Shown here: positions 52,715 through 61,281 of the stretch, piece by piece
Numbering within the stretch: position 1 is the stretch's first letter
Layout of the letters: every line of letters begins with the position of its first letter
NCBI GenBank assembly: GCA_045542335.1
Contig: JAZQKV010000017.1
Span: forward strand, 18,365 to 82,364
Direction: 5' to 3'
Source of the DNA: CAKSUT01 sp045542335
Lineage (GTDB): Bacteria; Bacillota; Clostridia; Oscillospirales; CAG-382
DNA length: 64,000 nucleotides
The notes under the pieces: model-generated
Database searches by the model: none
Told to the model about the DNA's origin: nothing
What the model saw: only the letters and a program-made list of their open reading frames with translations
Position numbers and translations under genes: made by a program

Positions 52715-55513
52715 TCAGGTGATGATGCTTACAACACTTCCACCTGTGCCGCACTTTTGCTTTGTTACCACAATTTGCTTGTCAATTCTGCTTTTGAGTT
52801 CGGCAACGTGGGAAATGATTCCAACAAGTCTTCCGCCACCGCCGCTTTCGTTTCCGGCAATGCCGCAGAGAGCGTTTATCGCCTGATTGAGTGATTCCTC
52901 GTCAAGAGAGCCAAAGCCTTCGTCAACAAACATGGTGTCAAGACGTATTCCGCCTGCCGAGGATTGGATTTCATCGGAAAGACCGAGCGCAAGAGCAAGG
53001 GAAGCCTTGAAAGCCTCTCCGCCGGACAGGGTTTTAACGCTTCGGACTGTGCCGTTATAGTGGTCGGTGACATTGAGGTCAAGTCCGCTTTTTGCACGGT
53101 TGTTTTCCGAGATTTGGGCGCGGACAAGCTCATACTGACCTGATGACATGACCATGAGGCGTGTGTTTGCCCGTCTTATTATGCGGTCGAAGAAAGTCAT
53201 TTGTATGTAAGTTTCAAGCATTACTTTTTCCTTGCCGCCGAGTGTTCCGCAGGCGGTGTCGGAAAGCTGCTTTATCATGGCAAAGCGTTCTTCTGCGTCA
53301 TCGAGAAGCCGTGACTTTGTCGACATTCCCGAAAGGGCAAGCCTGTTTGCCGAAAGTCTTGCGGCGCAGAGCTTAACCTGCTTTTCAAGCGAGTTTTTTT
53401 GCTCCTGAATAACGGCAATTTTTTCTTTAAGCTCGGAGACATTGGCTTGGGGGTCATCTTTAAGCGAGGCTTCAAGACTTTTTATTGAAGCAGAAAGTGC
53501 GGTGACCTTTGTGAGATGCTCGGAGTATTCCGCTTCGGCTTTTGAGGCGGTTTGCTTTATTATCTCGGAGGCTTGAATGAGCTTTGTTTTGTGGGCGAGG
53601 ACTTCTTCTTTGCTTTCAAATTTGCTGTCTTTCAAAAGCTCGTCAAGGCGTTGCTGCGTGAGCTTTTGAGCGGCTCGGACCTCGGAAATTTCGCTTTGTG
53701 CCTCGGCTTCGGCGTTTTTACTTTGTTCAAGGAGCTGTTCGCTTTGGGAGAGCTCGGTGTTTATTTGCTTTTTGCGTGTGTTTTTCTGCTGTTCTGCGAG
53801 CAGGAGTTGATTGCAATACTCCATTTGCGCATTTGTTTCGTCTGAAAGCTCTTTGACTTTGGCGGAAAGAATCTGCATTTCTTCCGGCAGATTTTCGTCA
53901 TCAAAAAGCTCGGCGGCAAGGCTTTTTATGAGTTCACTTCCGGTTGCGATATTTCCCTTTAATTCCTGCGCTTTGTTGCTTGCTTGCAGACTTTTGGTTG
54001 CGGCAGTGTCGCTTTCAAGCTTGAGCTGTTCAAGCTGTTCCTTTGTGGGAGCATCGGAGTGGGGCGTGGCAGGTGCGGGGTGCGAAAGTGAGCCGCAAAC
54101 GGGGCAGGGAACTCCGTCTGTGAGATATGCGGCGATTATGCCTGCCTGACCGTCGAGAAAGGCGCGGTTTGCCTGCCTGTGACGTTGACCGGCAAGGTCG
54201 GCGGCATCGGCAAGGCTTTTGTATTCGGCAAGAGCTTTGAAATAATCGTTGTTCAGAGTGTTAAGCCTTATTATATAACGGCGAAGGAGTTCTATGCGTT
54301 CTTTTTCGTTTTTGAGTTGCCCAAGCTTTGCTTCAAGCCTTTCGATTTGCACAGAGCTGTCACCGAGATTCTGATACTCCTCTTTAAGTGCGGCAAGCTT
54401 TTGCGTTTCGGAAACAGCCGTGTTGTGTGCGGAAAACCTGTTACTTTCAAGCACGGCGAGCTTTTGGGTGAGAAGATTTACGTCGCCTGTCGCTTTTTCA
54501 ATGTCATTTAAACGTGCAAGCTCTGTGTCGGCAAGGGCAATGCTTGCGGCAATGCCGTCGAGCTTTTGTGTTTCTTCTTTGGCTTTATCTGCTGTGTTTT
54601 TCAGCGTTTCAAGCTGCGGCTTTTCCGTTTCAAGCTCGCTTTTTTCCTGTTCGAGTTGTTTTTTTGTGTTTTCAAAGCTTTCGGCAACAGCGATGGCGGC
54701 GGAAACTTCTGCGTAGCTTTTGTCGGCAAGGTCGGTCTGCTCTTTCAGACGCTTTTCTTCAAGCTCGTCAAGACTTATAAGTTCTTGAGCAACAAGACAG
54801 GAATCCTCCGCTGTGAGTGTGCCGCTTTTGGCGTCGGTGACTCTTTGGCAAAGCTCGTGGTTTTCGGGAAAGTCGAGTAGTCCTATATATCTTGCGATGT
54901 CAAGACGAAGTTCTTCGCATTTGCTTCTGTATTCCGATGTGAGAGTTTTAAGGCTTTCCTGAAGGACGGAAAATTTTTCTGTGCCGAAAATACGGCGGAA
55001 AATCTTTTTGCGGTCCTCGGTGGGCGCAAGAAGAAGCTTTAGAAAATCGCCCTGGGCGATCATTGCAATTTGCATGAACTGACTTCTGTCGATGCCGATT
55101 ATATCACGGACGGCAATGTCAACCTCTTTGGGCTTGGCAATCACGGAAAGGTCGGGAAGCGTGAGCTCAGCGGTTGCGGGTTGTGTTGTTGTGCCGCCGC
55201 CTCTTTTTGACGGTCTTTCATATTGGGGGCTTCTTCTGACGGTGTAAAGCTTGCCGCCATAATCAAAGGTGAGTTCGGCAAAGGTCGGGGTGTCGGCATC
55301 GGCATATTTCGAGCGAAGCATTGACGGCTCTCGGTTTTCTCCGCTTGCTTCACCATAGAGCGTGAAGGTTATGGCATCAAAAATTGTTGTTTTTCCTGCG
55401 CCCGTGTCGCCGGTTATGAGATAGATACCGTTTTTGCCGAGCTTTTCAAAATCAATTTCCACTTTGCCGCTGTATGGACCGAATGCGCAAAGGGTGAGCT
55501 TGACGGGTCTCAA
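52715..55513 (-). CDS. sbcC: Exonuclease subunit SbcC
   Basis: SMC-like ATPase partner of SbcD that processes hairpins and protein-blocked DNA ends. 932 aa. It starts with TTG at 55513, sharing bases with the sbcD stop (TTGA overlap). The N-terminal Walker A is GDTGAGKTTIFDAI (near residue 35). The long coiled coil between about 180 and 780 is interrupted by the zinc hook VPCPVCGS near residue 467. The C-terminal signature LSGGEAFKASLALALGLS and Walker B TMFVDEGFGSLDEE complete the ATPase. The TTG start probably lowers its rate relative to SbcD. Confidence 0.94.
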   Translation of the reverse strand: MRPVKLTLCAFGPYSGKVEIDFEKLGKNGIYLITGDTGAGKTTIFDAITFTLYGEASGENREPSMLRSKYADADTPTFAELTFDYGGKLYTVRRSPQYERPSKRGGGTTTQPATAELTLPDLSVIAKPKEVDIAVRDIIGIDRSQFMQIAMIAQGDFLKLLLAPTEDRKKIFRRIFGTEKFSVLQESLKTLTSEYRSKCEELRLDIARYIGLLDFPENHELCQRVTDAKSGTLTAEDSCLVAQELISLDELEEKRLKEQTDLADKSYAEVSAAIAVAESFENTKKQLEQEKSELETEKPQLETLKNTADKAKEETQKLDGIAASIALADTELARLNDIEKATGDVNLLTQKLAVLESNRFSAHNTAVSETQKLAALKEEYQNLGDSSVQIERLEAKLGQLKNEKERIELLRRYIIRLNTLNNDYFKALAEYKSLADAADLAGQRHRQANRAFLDGQAGIIAAYLTDGVPCPVCGSLSHPAPATPHSDAPTKEQLEQLKLESDTAATKSLQASNKAQELKGNIATGSELIKSLAAELFDDENLPEEMQILSAKVKELSDETNAQMEYCNQLLLAEQQKNTRKKQINTELSQSEQLLEQSKNAEAEAQSEISEVRAAQKLTQQRLDELLKDSKFESKEEVLAHKTKLIQASEIIKQTASKAEAEYSEHLTKVTALSASIKSLEASLKDDPQANVSELKEKIAVIQEQKNSLEKQVKLCAARLSANRLALSGMSTKSRLLDDAEERFAMIKQLSDTACGTLGGKEKVMLETYIQMTFFDRIIRRANTRLMVMSSGQYELVRAQISENNRAKSGLDLNVTDHYNGTVRSVKTLSGGEAFKASLALALGLSDEIQSSAGGIRLDTMFVDEGFGSLDEESLNQAINALCGIAGNESGGGGRLVGIISHVAELKSRIDKQIVVTKQKCGTGGSVVSIIT

Positions 55514-56679
55514 AGTGTGTCACCGCCTTTCCATATTTTTTCTATAAGTCCGTTTACGATTCCGCTTTGTTCGGCTGTCATGTCAGCGTTGTTCTGCAGC
55601 TTGAAAAACTCGGAAAACAGCTCAAAGGGGTCTCTTGAGCCGGGGTTTTCATCGCTGTATAAAAGTCCTGAATCCGAACGTGTGCGTGCGTTGTCGTAGT
55701 CAAGTTTCATGAGATAAGGATATATGACACGGAGCTTGCCTATGGCATCGGGGACATCGGTTTCGTCGGTGAGAGTTATATACATATAGTTTTGAGTGTT
55801 TATTTCGGGAGATGTGTAAAAGCTTCTTGCGGTGAGCTCGGAATATTTGCCTTTAATGTGTTGCATATCACGAAGCGGTTCAAGGGGAATGGCGCAAATG
55901 TCAAGCTCATTCTTATGACCGAGTGTCACAACTGTTATGCTTTTCTCGTGGTTGATTTCGGAAAGCGAGTATTTGAGAGGAGTTCCGCAATATCGGATTT
56001 TGCCGCCGTTCATTGATTGCGGTGCATGAATGTGCCCGAGAGCAACATAGTCAAAGTCGCAAAAAACACCTGCGTCAACGTTGTCTGTTCCGCCGACAGT
56101 TATTTCCTCGGATTCGCTTCTTACAGCACCTGTCACAAACTGATGCGTGATAAGGACGTTTCTCACATTCGGATCAAGGTTCATGCGTTTAATGGCAAAG
56201 CTTACAGCTTGGGTGTAGGACATTGCGGCGGTGTCGTTTTCTTCATCGTTGTCCTGAATAAAGCGTTTTACGTTTGCGGGTTTTATAAATGGGAGCATAT
56301 ATATTTCAACTTTGCCGAGGGAGTCTTCGAGGGTGACGGGGGAAACTTCGCCGTTATACACGGGCGAAAGGTGTATACCGCTGTTGTTCATGAGCTTTGC
56401 GCCGAAAGCAATGCGTTCGGGAGAATCATGATTACCGCTTATGACAAAAATATGAGGACAAACCTGCGAAAGTCCCACAAGAAAATCGTCAAACAGGCTG
56501 ACTGCCTCGGCTGACGGCATGGATTTGTCATAGACATCTCCGGCTATGAAAACGGCATCGGGTTGTTGTTCACGGGTTATTCCGATGATTTTTTGCATAA
56601 TATACTTCTGGTCATCAGCCATGGAATACTCGTTTACTTTTTTGCCAAGATGAAGGTCGGACAGATGTATGAATTTCAT
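55510..56679 (-). CDS. sbcD: Exonuclease subunit SbcD
   Basis: Mre11-type nuclease, 389 aa from the ATG at 56679 (AAAGGGTGAC upstream). Phosphoesterase motifs are seen in order: SDLHLGK at residue 6, AGDVYDKSMPS, SGNHDSPERI near 80, ITHQFVTG, and GHIHAP near 213. It overlaps sbcC by four bases and follows a low-molecular-weight phosphatase gene by 26 bases. Confidence 0.95.
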   Translation of the reverse strand: MKFIHLSDLHLGKKVNEYSMADDQKYIMQKIIGITREQQPDAVFIAGDVYDKSMPSAEAVSLFDDFLVGLSQVCPHIFVISGNHDSPERIAFGAKLMNNSGIHLSPVYNGEVSPVTLEDSLGKVEIYMLPFIKPANVKRFIQDNDEENDTAAMSYTQAVSFAIKRMNLDPNVRNVLITHQFVTGAVRSESEEITVGGTDNVDAGVFCDFDYVALGHIHAPQSMNGGKIRYCGTPLKYSLSEINHEKSITVVTLGHKNELDICAIPLEPLRDMQHIKGKYSELTARSFYTSPEINTQNYMYITLTDETDVPDAIGKLRVIYPYLMKLDYDNARTRSDSGLLYSDENPGSRDPFELFSEFFKLQNNADMTAEQSGIVNGLIEKIWKGGDTL

Positions 56680-56705
56680 TTTGTCACCCTTTCCCATGTT
56701 TTGTT

Positions 56706-57230
56706 TTATAAATCAAATGTTGCCTTTTCACCATTTTTGCCACACAGCTTTATACGCTTGGCAAGCTCAATGCAACAGGCGCGGATTTCATTGTAGGTAG
56801 TGTCAAAATCTCCGCTGTACCAAGGGTCGGCAACATCGCCGGCATGGCTCATATCACACAATCTGCCGCTTTCGTATTGCTTGAGCTTGCGGATTTTTTT
56901 GCCGGGGTCATTGCCGAAAATGCGGTGCATATTGCGGATATTTGCACTGTCCATACCGACAAAGAGATCATATTTTCCATAATCGTCACGGCAGAGCTGA
57001 ACTGCACGTTTTTCTCTGAAATCTGTAATCCCGTTTTCTGAAAGCTTTCTTGCCGCAGGAGGATAAATGGGGTTGCCATGTCCGGCGTAAATTTCCTCGG
57101 TGCTTGTTGCACTTGAACAAACAAGCTCGCAAAGGCTTTCAAGACCGTTTTTGCGTATAATATCCCTGAGCACAAATTCAGCCATTGGTGAACGGCAGAT
57201 GTTGCCGTGGCAGACGAACATTATTTTCAT
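56706..57230 (-). CDS. Low-molecular-weight protein tyrosine phosphatase
   Basis: A 174-aa phosphatase. The active-site loop VCHGNICRSPMAE at the N-terminus gives the CX5RS motif (Cys 7 region), and the general acid is in DPWYSGDF near residue 135. An Arg-rich segment and GKKIRKLKQYESGRLCD precede it. These enzymes act on tyrosine-phosphorylated proteins, often regulators of polysaccharide export. The sequence is slightly longer than the 150-aa norm. First gene of a three-gene unit with sbcD and sbcC. Confidence 0.9.
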   Translation of the reverse strand: MKIMFVCHGNICRSPMAEFVLRDIIRKNGLESLCELVCSSATSTEEIYAGHGNPIYPPAARKLSENGITDFREKRAVQLCRDDYGKYDLFVGMDSANIRNMHRIFGNDPGKKIRKLKQYESGRLCDMSHAGDVADPWYSGDFDTTYNEIRACCIELAKRIKLCGKNGEKATFDL

Positions 57231-57261
57231 TTTGAAATGCTCCTTTTGCTGTTCTTACAAA

Positions 57262-57290
57262 ATTATAACATATACGCCGATAAATTTCAA
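57262..57290 (-). promoter_or_regulatory. Promoter of the phosphatase-sbcD-sbcC operon
   Basis: TTGAAA (57285-57290), 17-bp spacer, consensus TATAAT (57262-57267) on the minus strand. Confidence 0.75.
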
Positions 57291-57299
57291 GTGTTTTGA

Positions 57300-57571
57300 A
57301 ATAAAAAGCGGTTAACAAAAAAGCAGTGGTCAAAAGTGTGGTTCCAAGGGTTGCCTTGTATGCTTTGTCCCCGGGTTTTCTTTTCAGGTATTTATGTACG
57401 CATTTGTGTGAAGGACTTTATAGTCGGAACATATCGTTTCTAACACCGTCGAAACGCCTGCTTTAAGGATGCTTTTGCTTTGCCGAGTTGTTCGCCACGG
57501 TAACTCAAACGGATTTTGAGAAACAAACTGTATTAAATGGTGTATTTGAGATTATAGTTTGAAAAATATTA
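57300..57571. other. Unexplained intergenic stretch
   Basis: About 270 bases, less AT-rich than other gaps, with several short hairpins (for example CAAGG/CCTTG near 57338-57358, GTTTC/GAAAC near 57436-57455, CTCAAA/TTTGAG near 57505-57521). No open frame with a ribosome-binding site and no RNA family I can name. It could hold a small RNA, but a promoter for it is not obvious. Confidence 0.3.
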
Positions 57572-57600
57572 TTGTTTTGTTAAAAAATGCGTGTTATAAT
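57572..57600 (+). promoter_or_regulatory. Promoter of membrane LRR gene
   Basis: TTGTTT (57572-57577), 17-bp spacer, TATAAT (57595-57600). Confidence 0.65.
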
Positions 57601-57650
57601 ATAGAGTGATGTGTGTTGACACAAAATTATTTCTACTTTTGGAGGACATT

Positions 57651-58784
57651 ATGGCAAGACGTAATCAAAAAGAAAAAGTATCTGCAATAATCCTTTGGAT
57701 AATTGCAATAATCCTTGCTGTTGCAACAGTATTCGTAGTTTATTCTTACAGCGTGTCGAAATCCGACATTATCGCAGACGAAAGTTTCGCAGAAGGTCTC
57801 AGCGAAGCTATGGGTAAACCCGCAGGAAAGATTTCTGCCGCAGACCTTGCAGAATTTGAAACAATGAGCATTCAGCACAATGCTTACCTTGTTGACCTTT
57901 ATGCAATGTATGGCATTGATACCACAGGTATGGATGCAGACGGCTACACCGTTTCTCTCACTCTCCCCGGTTATGATTCTTCCATTTACACAACCGAGGA
58001 AAGCACCGAGGAGGAAATCAAGGCGGCTGAGGAAAACGACAAGCTTGCACTTTATTTTGAAACAGAAACCCTTGATTATGCGGATTTCGCACTTTTCACA
58101 GGACTCAAGAACGCTTCCGTTTATTATGACCCCACATTTGATGATGTTTCCGTGTTCTCTGCAAGCGCAGACAAGCTTGAAACACTTCTTGTTTACAGCG
58201 GTGCACTCGGCGATATAAGTGCAGTTGCATCCTATCCCAAGCTCACAAGCCTTTCACTCGGATCAAACGGCATTTCCGACATCAGCGCAGTTGCAGGACT
58301 TACCGAGCTTACAAGCCTTACACTTGACGACAACGCTATAACAGACATCAGCACAGTTGCAGGTCTTACAAAGCTTGAAACACTCGCACTCGACAACAAC
58401 GCAATTGAGGATATTTCCGCTGTAAAGAATCTCACAGCTCTTAAGACACTTTATCTCAATGGCACAGGTGTTACAGACCTTTCTTTTGTTGATGCTCTTG
58501 ACAATCTTGAGGCTCTTTACCTTGACAACAACGGCATCAAAGACATTTCTGCTCTTTCCGCACTTGATGCAGAAAAGATTGCAACGCTTTCTCTTGACGG
58601 TAACGAAATCACCGATTGGGCACCCGTTGAAGCTATCAAGGACAAGGTTGTAGGTTATCCCGAAGAAGAAACCGAGGCTGAGGACGAAGCAGAGGTAGAG
58701 GCTGAAGCAGAAGCTGAAGCTGAAACAGAGGCAGAAACCGAAACAGAAGCAGAAACTGAAGCAGGCGAAGAAGCTGCAGAATAA
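57651..58784 (+). CDS. Membrane-anchored internalin-type LRR protein
   Basis: A 377-aa protein. The ATG at 57651 fits GGAGGACATT; the frame extends upstream without a site. The N-terminus has positive charges, then one transmembrane helix (about residues 9-32), so the rest should face outward. After an N-terminal domain (about 35-190) come 22-residue SDS22/internalin-like repeats (about 190-325, LTSLTLDDNAITDISTVAG type). The tail is a nearly pure Glu/Ala/Thr repeat. Repeats of this kind bind other proteins; the partner is unknown. The next gene is a paralog. Confidence 0.82.
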   Translation: MARRNQKEKVSAIILWIIAIILAVATVFVVYSYSVSKSDIIADESFAEGLSEAMGKPAGKISAADLAEFETMSIQHNAYLVDLYAMYGIDTTGMDADGYTVSLTLPGYDSSIYTTEESTEEEIKAAEENDKLALYFETETLDYADFALFTGLKNASVYYDPTFDDVSVFSASADKLETLLVYSGALGDISAVASYPKLTSLSLGSNGISDISAVAGLTELTSLTLDDNAITDISTVAGLTKLETLALDNNAIEDISAVKNLTALKTLYLNGTGVTDLSFVDALDNLEALYLDNNGIKDISALSALDAEKIATLSLDGNEITDWAPVEAIKDKVVGYPEEETEAEDEAEVEAEAEAEAETEAETETEAETEAGEEAAE

Positions 58785-58808
58785 TTTGCATTGAATTTGA
58801 ACAATAAG

Positions 58809-58838
58809 GGGCTTGTTATGATTTAGCAAGCCCTTTTT
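58809..58838 (+). terminator. Terminator between the two LRR genes
   Basis: Stem GGGCTTGTTA/TAGCAAGCCC (58809-58818 with 58824-58833), then TTTTTG. Confidence 0.85.
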
Positions 58839-58871
58839 GTGTAACCTTAAAAGGGAAAGGCAGGACAGATA

Positions 58872-59954
58872 ATGAATTCCGGCAAGAAGTTTTTAAAGAG
58901 AGTAATTGCATTTGCGGCGGCGATGTTCATGGCGCTTTGTATGGTGCTTGCAAGCGGCTGCAACAACAATAGTCAGGAAAATGACGGAGAACAGCAGGAA
59001 AAGGTTGAGGCAATTGTTTATAAGGATAAAAGCATTGCGGCGCTTGTTTCAAATATATTTTCAAAGCCCGCAAGCAGCGTTACCGAGCAGGAGCTTGCAA
59101 GTATACGCTACCTTGGAATAAGCTATTATGATGGCACATACAGCGTTACAGTCGGCTTTGATGACTATATGAAAGCCCTTGAAAATAAAGATGAGAACAG
59201 CAACTCACTCCTTTTGAGAACAACCACGAGCGCAATAACCGGCTTTGAGGACATGAAGCTTTTTAAGGGACTTAAAACATTCAACCTTTTCAATATTTAC
59301 ACCTTCAATGATTTTAACGACCTTAAATATTGCACAGAGCTTGAAACTCTTTCAATACACACAGATACTAAAAATGCCGCCCTCAAAAAGCTTGACGGAA
59401 TTGAAAACCTCGGTTCTTTGCGTGATTTCGGGCTTTATGGCGCAATTATCACCGATCTTTCGCCCTTGAGCAGCCTTGTTGAGCTTGAATCTCTTTCTAT
59501 TGGCGCAGATTACAGAATGTATGAGGAAACCGACAAGAATTTCTATGACATTGAGGCTCTTTCGGAGCTTGACAAGCTTGAATCCCTTTCAATTGTGTTC
59601 AGCGGAGTTTCTGATCTTTCTCCGATTGCAGATGCTCCAATTAAGTATCTCAGCGTTTACAGAAGCGGTCTTAGCGACATTTCTGTTCTTGAGAACATGA
59701 CAAGCCTTGAAGAAGTGAGTCTGACTTACAACGCAATCGAGGACGTGACACCTCTTACAAAGCTTCCTAATCTTAAGTTTATAAACCTTGACTACAACTA
59801 TATTTCGGATGTTTCACCATTTGCAAAGCTTGACAGGGACACAATTGAATATGTATCTATGGATATGAATTCGGTTGAAGACTGGACACCTGTTAGAGAC
59901 CTTTATGAACAGAAGAAGCTTTACACGGGATATGACCTTTATTTTGAAGACTGA
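58872..59954 (+). CDS. LRR lipoprotein
   Basis: A 360-aa lipoprotein with lipobox VLASGC near residue 30. AAAGGGAAAGG precedes the start. The N-terminal domain (about 50-120) matches that of the previous protein in order and wording: DKSIAALVSNIFSKPASS against DESFAEGLSEAMGKPAGK. Both then have a -LFKGL/LFTGL- segment and end in a D-W-(T/A)-P-V motif. LRRs are at about 120-340. It is therefore a paralog that uses a lipid anchor in place of a transmembrane helix. Exposed on the outer membrane face; role unknown. Confidence 0.82.
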   Translation: MNSGKKFLKRVIAFAAAMFMALCMVLASGCNNNSQENDGEQQEKVEAIVYKDKSIAALVSNIFSKPASSVTEQELASIRYLGISYYDGTYSVTVGFDDYMKALENKDENSNSLLLRTTTSAITGFEDMKLFKGLKTFNLFNIYTFNDFNDLKYCTELETLSIHTDTKNAALKKLDGIENLGSLRDFGLYGAIITDLSPLSSLVELESLSIGADYRMYEETDKNFYDIEALSELDKLESLSIVFSGVSDLSPIADAPIKYLSVYRSGLSDISVLENMTSLEEVSLTYNAIEDVTPLTKLPNLKFINLDYNYISDVSPFAKLDRDTIEYVSMDMNSVEDWTPVRDLYEQKKLYTGYDLYFED

Positions 59955-59992
59955 TATACATTGATTTTAATGAAAAGAGGTGTGATGGCGAA

Positions 59993-60487
59993 ATGAAGCT
60001 TGTTGTGTTTTCGGATTCCCATGGGAATATCCGGGATATGATTGACATTGTGAAACAGCGCAAAAGCGACATTTATGCCGTTATACACCTTGGCGATTGC
60101 ATGAAGGATGCGGATGCATTGAGCCGTGAATTTCCGCTTATGCCGGTGTGCACGGTTTCAGGTAACTGCGACGGATTTTTCCTTTCGGAAATGTGTGACA
60201 CGGAAAAGACGGTTGAATTTGCCGGAGTTAAAATTTTTGTTTGCCATGGTCACTCGTGTGGAGTTAAGGCATCAAGAGACACTCTTGCTTACAAGGCGAA
60301 AAACAAGGGCGCAAAGCTTGCTCTTTACGGTCACACTCATGTTGCAAAATGCGAGAATATCGGCGGAATAACGGTGTTGAATCCGGGGAGTATTTCCTGC
60401 CCGAGAAGTGCGGAGCCGCCGTCTTATGCCATAATTGAAGTGGAAAACGGAAATATCGTTTCGGCGGAAATTGAATACTGCAAATAG
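59993..60487 (+). CDS. YfcE/MJ0936-type metallophosphoesterase
   Basis: A 164-aa phosphodiesterase of the YfcE class. Metal-binding motifs: SDSHGN at residue 7, LGDCMKDAD near 35, VSGNCDG near 55, VCHGHSCGVK near 82 and YGHTHVAK near 108. Homologs cleave bis-pNPP and perhaps cyclic nucleotides in vitro; the real substrate is unknown. AAAAGAGGTG precedes the ATG. Confidence 0.9.
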   Translation: MKLVVFSDSHGNIRDMIDIVKQRKSDIYAVIHLGDCMKDADALSREFPLMPVCTVSGNCDGFFLSEMCDTEKTVEFAGVKIFVCHGHSCGVKASRDTLAYKAKNKGAKLALYGHTHVAKCENIGGITVLNPGSISCPRSAEPPSYAIIEVENGNIVSAEIEYCK

Positions 60488-60511
60488 GCGCACAAAGAGG
60501 AGATATTGCCG

Positions 60512-61024
60512 ATGAAAAGAAAGTTTATCACCGCAACACTCTTTACGTTGGCGGTTTTGCTTGCCTTGTTGTTCGTGCGATTATTTTCGGTCACGGGAAG
60601 CCTTGAACGCATTGAAAAAGAATGTGATATTTCATTGCCCAAGGGAAGTTCAGAGGTTTTTTGCGAAAAGCACGTTTTCGACAGAAGTGCACGTTCAAAG
60701 GTTGCGATTATTATTGAAATTCCGGCTGATAACCGCAAAAGTTTTGCCACAGAGCTCGGACAAATTGGCTGGAAAGCTGTCCCGGTTGGCAAAAATGAGC
60801 AAAGTATTTTGGAGCTTTGCAAGGTCGGCGTGGACAGGCGTTTTTCAGAGGAGCTCTTTGATGCACTTTCATATCCCGGCTCGGTCTGCTTTTCAAAGGA
60901 CAGATTCGGTGAAATATATCCGGGAATCTATGACGGCTTTGATAATCGTTCGGAAGTGTTTTTTACATTTGCGATGTATTGCCCGGAAAACGGAAGACTT
61001 TTTTATTTTGAAGTTGACGAATAA
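60512..61024 (+). CDS. Membrane-anchored small protein of unknown function
   Basis: A 170-aa protein starting at the ATG at 60512 (GAGGAG about 9 bases upstream). One N-terminal hydrophobic helix (ITATLFTLAVLLALLFVRLF) anchors a soluble domain of about 140 aa. I do not recognise the family. It is 24 bases after the YfcE-type gene and probably co-transcribed. Confidence 0.65.
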   Translation: MKRKFITATLFTLAVLLALLFVRLFSVTGSLERIEKECDISLPKGSSEVFCEKHVFDRSARSKVAIIIEIPADNRKSFATELGQIGWKAVPVGKNEQSILELCKVGVDRRFSEELFDALSYPGSVCFSKDRFGEIYPGIYDGFDNRSEVFFTFAMYCPENGRLFYFEVDE

Positions 61025-61173
61025 AGTTGTTTTTTTGATGACAGCGTAACTTTTTTCCGTTTTTGGGTATTAACTTGTTGAGTGAAAAAAGTTTGGGAAA
61101 TGTTGCACAGTGGGAAAATGAGTCTTTGACTCTTATAAATGTGCAAAATTTCCCGATTTTTAATAAATAATGC

Positions 61174-61201
61174 TTGACAAATTCCGCATATATTATATAA
61201 T
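61174..61201 (+). promoter_or_regulatory. Promoter of acyl-ligase/ACP operon
   Basis: TTGACA (61174-61179), 16-bp spacer, TATAAT (61196-61201); an overlapping ATAATA gives a 17-bp alternative. Confidence 0.78.
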
Positions 61202-61281
61202 ATAATTGTTGAAGTTTGGTTTTCAGAATAAATGCAAGCGGAAAGTTCGGGCATGGATTTGAAAGGCAGGTCTGATTTAAC

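Noticed and set aside
57420..57470. tmRNA-like fragment (TTTCGACGG on the minus strand)
   Set aside because: Only nine bases match and there is no tRNA-like end or tag frame.
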